Positions 4,472-7,369 of a DNA stretch of 7,369 nucleotides are shown here, one piece after another (position 1 is the stretch's first letter; the number at the start of each line of letters is the position of its first letter). This DNA comes from a bacterium (GTDB taxonomy: Bacteria > UBP14 > UBA6098): positions 1 to 7,369 of the forward strand of contig DAOWNU010000094.1 in assembly GCA_030642425.1 (NCBI GenBank), given 5' to 3'. A model generated the notes under the pieces. That model was not told where the DNA came from and ran no database searches. It saw only the letters and a list, made by a program, of their open reading frames with translations. A program made the translations under genes and the position numbers.

Positions 4472-6427
4472 TTGAAAAAAGCGGGCCGAATACTGAAAAT
4501 TTTTGCGGTGATCCTTTTCGTTTTGATTGCCGTCGCCGCCGCGGAATGGTTCGCGCTCAAAGGCGCGAAAGACGCATTCGACGAACTGCTTCTGCGTGAC
4601 GCCATGAACTCGGCTTCCGTGATGCTTGTCGCGTGCCGGACGGTCTATGAATTTCAGGTTTTGCGCGAGCTTGAAAGGGAGCAGCTTCTTGTCGAGGCGG
4701 CGCAGCATGTCCCGGATACCATTTCTCCCGGTTCGCTGGAGCTTGTCCGCGAGGCGGGCAGGCTTCCACTCGTTATCCTCGCCGATTCCACGGGGCAAAT
4801 ACTGGACAAATCCGGCGCAGTGATGGCCGATATTTACCCGTGGCTCGGGCGGCTTCCGGAGAATCTTCCCGGAGTATTCGGCGGCTTTGTTGAAAGGGAG
4901 ATGTTCGGGATCGACCGCGAGCTGCCGTTGACAGAAGGCCCCAAAGGATTGGCCCTGAAAACCGCCTGGGGCATCCTTATCCTTTTCGCCCCCGAACCGA
5001 CTATCCGCGAACGCGAGAATCTTACGGTGGGAAGGCTGATCGGTCATCTCGGCGAGAACCCGAACGTGCGATATATCACGCTTCAGGATGATGCGGGCTT
5101 CATTTTTGCGACCAAATCGGTTACGGAGATGACGAGCCTCACGGCGGACAGTTTCCTGACAAAAGTCCGGGCGACAGGCAGGCCGGACAGCCGCTATACC
5201 GAATTCTCCGGGGAGCGCGTTTTCGAGCTTGCGATAGATTTCCCGAGAATGGGCCTTTATCGCGGCATTCTCAGGATCGGGCTGTCAACGTCCGATTACG
5301 AACGCCTATACCGAAGTTACGCAATTCAGATCGGGATTATTCTCCTGCTCGTGCTCGCGGTGACGATTGCCGCTGCGGTTCTGCTTCGGACGACCAGAAG
5401 GCTCGCGGTTCAGAAGGGTTTATCTGACGCCATCCTTTCGGAAATGGGCGCCGCGTGTGTCGCAGTCGATGCGGACGGGATAATCACGCTGATTAACCCG
5501 GTTGCCTCCAGAATTTTCGGGATACCTGTCCGGGAGGCTGTCGGCGCGATTTTCGAGGATGTTTTGCCCGGAGACCCGCTGAGACTTGGCGACGTTCTCG
5601 GCAAGGGCACCGGAGGGCTGTTCACTACTGAAATCCCATCGGGAGATAATGAGCGCCAGTTCGACGTCTCGACCGGCAAATTGCCCGACGGCGGAGCGTT
5701 CGCTGTCGCGGAAGATATTACGGGTTTGAACGCTCTTCGCAAAGAGGCCGCCGGAGCCGAGCATCTGAGAGCGCTCGGCGAGCTTGCCGCCGGTGTCGCG
5801 CACGAGATTCGCAATCCCCTCAACGCTATCGGGATAGCCGCACAGCGCCTGTCGAACGAATTCGAGCCTGTCGAAGACCGTGCGGGTTATAGCGAACTTC
5901 TCGGCGGGGTTCGCCGCGAGATAGGCCGTCTCGATAATGTTATCCGCGAGTTTATCGGCCTCTCCGCGCCGATGGCCCCGGATATTTCATATCGACCTCT
6001 GACGCCGCTGCTGGAGGAGATCGTGCTGGACGCCGGAATACGCGCCGGCGGAAAAAATATCGAGTTCACATCGGAAATCGAGGAGATAGGCCCGGCCCAT
6101 TTCGATCCCGAACAGCTTAAGAAGGCCCTTATTAACCTGATAAAAAACGCCGTGGAAGCCACTCCCGATGGCGGCAGAATGAGCCTTACCGCGGAGTTGC
6201 GCGAAAGCACAATATCGATTTCGATATGGGATAACGGCCCGCCCATCCCCGACTCTGTGCGCGAAAAACTCGGCAAGCCTTTCGTCTCGGCGGGCAAGGA
6301 ATCCGGCACGGGGATCGGCCTTTTCGTGGCCTTCCGGATCGCGCGCGATCACGGCGGAAAGATCGAATACGAATCTGGAGAATCCGGGACAACTTTCTCA
6401 TTCATATTACCGCGCCCGGAACAATAA
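4472..6427 (+). CDS. Membrane-bound PAS sensor histidine kinase (NtrB/AtoS/ZraS type)
   Basis: This 651-residue protein autophosphorylates a His and should pass the phosphate to the regulator encoded next. TM1 is at about 7-24 (ILKIFAVILFVLIAVAAA), then an extracytoplasmic sensor of about 255 residues with a Cache-like part (YITLQDDAGFIFATK, about 201-215, and GILRIGLS). TM2 is at about 285-305. A PAS domain covers about 320-415 (AVDADGIITLINPVASRIFG). The HisKA motif is GELAAGVAHEIRNPLNAIG with His444 (codon 5801). The ATPase domain has an N-box LINLIKNAVEA (Asn559), G1 DNGPPIP (587-593), F-box KPFVS and G2 SGTGIGL (611-617), so all catalytic boxes are present. The TTG at 4472 is chosen because the first ATG (4604) would remove TM1; its Shine-Dalgarno (GAAAGG, 4454-4459) is weak and distant. 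The ligand is unknown. Confidence 0.9.
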   Translation: MKKAGRILKIFAVILFVLIAVAAAEWFALKGAKDAFDELLLRDAMNSASVMLVACRTVYEFQVLRELEREQLLVEAAQHVPDTISPGSLELVREAGRLPLVILADSTGQILDKSGAVMADIYPWLGRLPENLPGVFGGFVEREMFGIDRELPLTEGPKGLALKTAWGILILFAPEPTIRERENLTVGRLIGHLGENPNVRYITLQDDAGFIFATKSVTEMTSLTADSFLTKVRATGRPDSRYTEFSGERVFELAIDFPRMGLYRGILRIGLSTSDYERLYRSYAIQIGIILLLVLAVTIAAAVLLRTTRRLAVQKGLSDAILSEMGAACVAVDADGIITLINPVASRIFGIPVREAVGAIFEDVLPGDPLRLGDVLGKGTGGLFTTEIPSGDNERQFDVSTGKLPDGGAFAVAEDITGLNALRKEAAGAEHLRALGELAAGVAHEIRNPLNAIGIAAQRLSNEFEPVEDRAGYSELLGGVRREIGRLDNVIREFIGLSAPMAPDISYRPLTPLLEEIVLDAGIRAGGKNIEFTSEIEEIGPAHFDPEQLKKALINLIKNAVEATPDGGRMSLTAELRESTISISIWDNGPPIPDSVREKLGKPFVSAGKESGTGIGLFVAFRIARDHGGKIEYESGESGTTFSFILPRPEQ

Positions 6428-6454
6428 CTAACTATTATCAAAAGAGTTACGAAA

Positions 6455-7369
6455 ATGAAACACAGTATTATTCTTGTGGATGACGAGGCGGTCGGACGCA
6501 AAATGCTATCCGGTTTTCTGGAGAAACAGGGCTACGATCAGGACTCGTTCCCCGACGCCGAATCGGCGCTCGAGGCGTTCAAAAGCCGGGGCTTCGACGT
6601 CGCTCTGGTCGATGTCAAACTTCCCGGCATGAATGGGATAACATTGACAGAGAAATTTCTCGAGATAGACCCTTCGCTGCCGGTAGTTCTTATCACGGCT
6701 TACGGCGGAGTCGAGACGGCGGTTTCCGGCATGAAAGCCGGAGCGTCGGATTATCTTGTCAAGCCGATCGATCTCGAGGAGCTAAAACTCGTTATCGAAA
6801 AACAGATAGAAAGGCGCGATCTCGAAATCGAAAATCGTCTTCTCAAGGAGCAGCTTACCGCCGTTTTTTCCGATGAAATAATAGCGAAATCGCCCCAGAT
6901 GCGGGACATACTTTCCACTGTCTCGCGTATCGCCGGAACGGACGCGCCCGTCCTTATCACCGGCGAATCGGGCGTGGGAAAGGAACTGATCGCAAGGGCG
7001 ATCCACAACGCCAGCGGTCGAAAGGGCAATTTTGTTCCGATAAACTGCGCGGCTATCCCGGAGAATTTGCTCGAGAGCGAACTTTTCGGGGCCGAACCCG
7101 GCGCATACACCGGCGCAAAAAAACGCATGCGCGGCAAGATCGAGATCGCCGAAGGGGGAACTTTGTTTCTCGACGAGATAGGGGAACTTCCAATCGCGCT
7201 CCAGCCGAAACTCCTCAGATTTCTTCAGGATGGATGTTTTTATCGACTGGGCGGCAGCGCCGTTATTTCGCCGAAAGTTCGTATTCTGGCCGCGACAAAC
7301 CGCAATATCGCAAATATTGTGGCAAGCGGCGCGATGAGGGAAGACCTTTACTTCCGGCTGGCCTTGATA
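6455..7369 (+). CDS. NtrC-family sigma-54-dependent response regulator (3' end outside window)
   Basis: The visible 305 residues contain a receiver domain (1-115) with acidic pocket Asp9/Asp10, phosphoacceptor Asp53 (ALVDVKLPGMNG), Thr81 and Lys103 (YLVKP). A linker helix (about 107-138) leads to the AAA+ domain. That domain has Walker A GESGVGKE (170-177), the sigma-54 contact loop GAYTGA (216-221, DNA 7100-7117) in place of the usual GAFTGA, Walker B LFLDEIGELP (Asp240-Glu241), sensor I ATNR, and the FRLAL segment at the edge. The Fis-type DNA-binding domain must lie beyond 7369. It would use ATP to open sigma-54 RNA polymerase complexes once phosphorylated by the kinase just upstream. ATG 6455 follows AAAGAG (6441-6446), 27 nt after the kinase stop, so the two are almost certainly co-transcribed. 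Replacement of His by Ala in 'GAExGA' (usually GHExGA) is a second small deviation. Confidence 0.92.
   Translation, partial: MKHSIILVDDEAVGRKMLSGFLEKQGYDQDSFPDAESALEAFKSRGFDVALVDVKLPGMNGITLTEKFLEIDPSLPVVLITAYGGVETAVSGMKAGASDYLVKPIDLEELKLVIEKQIERRDLEIENRLLKEQLTAVFSDEIIAKSPQMRDILSTVSRIAGTDAPVLITGESGVGKELIARAIHNASGRKGNFVPINCAAIPENLLESELFGAEPGAYTGAKKRMRGKIEIAEGGTLFLDEIGELPIALQPKLLRFLQDGCFYRLGGSAVISPKVRILAATNRNIANIVASGAMREDLYFRLALI

Noticed and set aside
4430..5047. Long minus-strand open frame (205 aa) inside the kinase gene
   Set aside because: It is an antisense shadow of GC-rich coding sequence. The plus strand has full histidine-kinase motifs.

Overview
The window looks like chromosome from an uncultured Gram-negative bacterium of the Fibrobacteres-Chlorobi-Bacteroidetes (FCB) group or a neighbouring candidate phylum. 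This is inferred from a secreted protein with a type IX secretion (T9SS) type-A C-terminal sorting domain, two further decayed copies of such a tail, an Omp85-type outer-membrane barrel, TTG start codons on two long genes, and gene-poor spacers full of short dispersed palindromes. No lineage-defining gene such as an rRNA is present, so the placement is only approximate.

Layout. Positions 1-345 hold no convincing gene, only decayed dispersed repeats. A near-consensus sigma-70-type promoter (346-373) drives a small DsrE/DsrF-family gene at 408. Its reading frame is cut by an in-frame TAA at 636-638, and the conserved C-terminal half, including the family Cys, continues in the same frame to 818. 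Convergent to it on the minus strand (2145 to 922) is a 407-residue secreted protein with signal peptide, three beta-rich repeats and a T9SS sorting tail. Two palindromic repeats have entered that tail without breaking the frame. From 2146 to 3240 lies an unusual 1.1-kb spacer. It holds a short coding-like fragment whose N-terminus resembles a GIY-YIG nuclease, a dispersed palindrome (2326-2403), a strictly phased array of 21-bp degenerate repeats (2501-2878), and two tandem remnants of T9SS tails (2901-3090).

The 21-bp array is the most unusual element. Nine units on one strand are followed by nine on the other, symmetric about 2689/2690. I find no insertion or deletion in 378 bp, although the units themselves are quite diverged. 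Twenty-one base pairs is two helical turns and also seven codons. I do not recognise this element.

From 3249 to the right edge the plus strand carries a probable operon. It encodes an outer-membrane beta-barrel of the BamA/TamA type without POTRA domains, a membrane-anchored PAS-containing histidine kinase, and (cut by the window end) an NtrC-type sigma-54 activator. The kinase would phosphorylate the regulator, which would then activate sigma-54 promoters. No -24/-12 site was found in the window, so the targets are unknown. The co-located barrel suggests, but does not prove, that the signal concerns the outer membrane or a secreted substrate.
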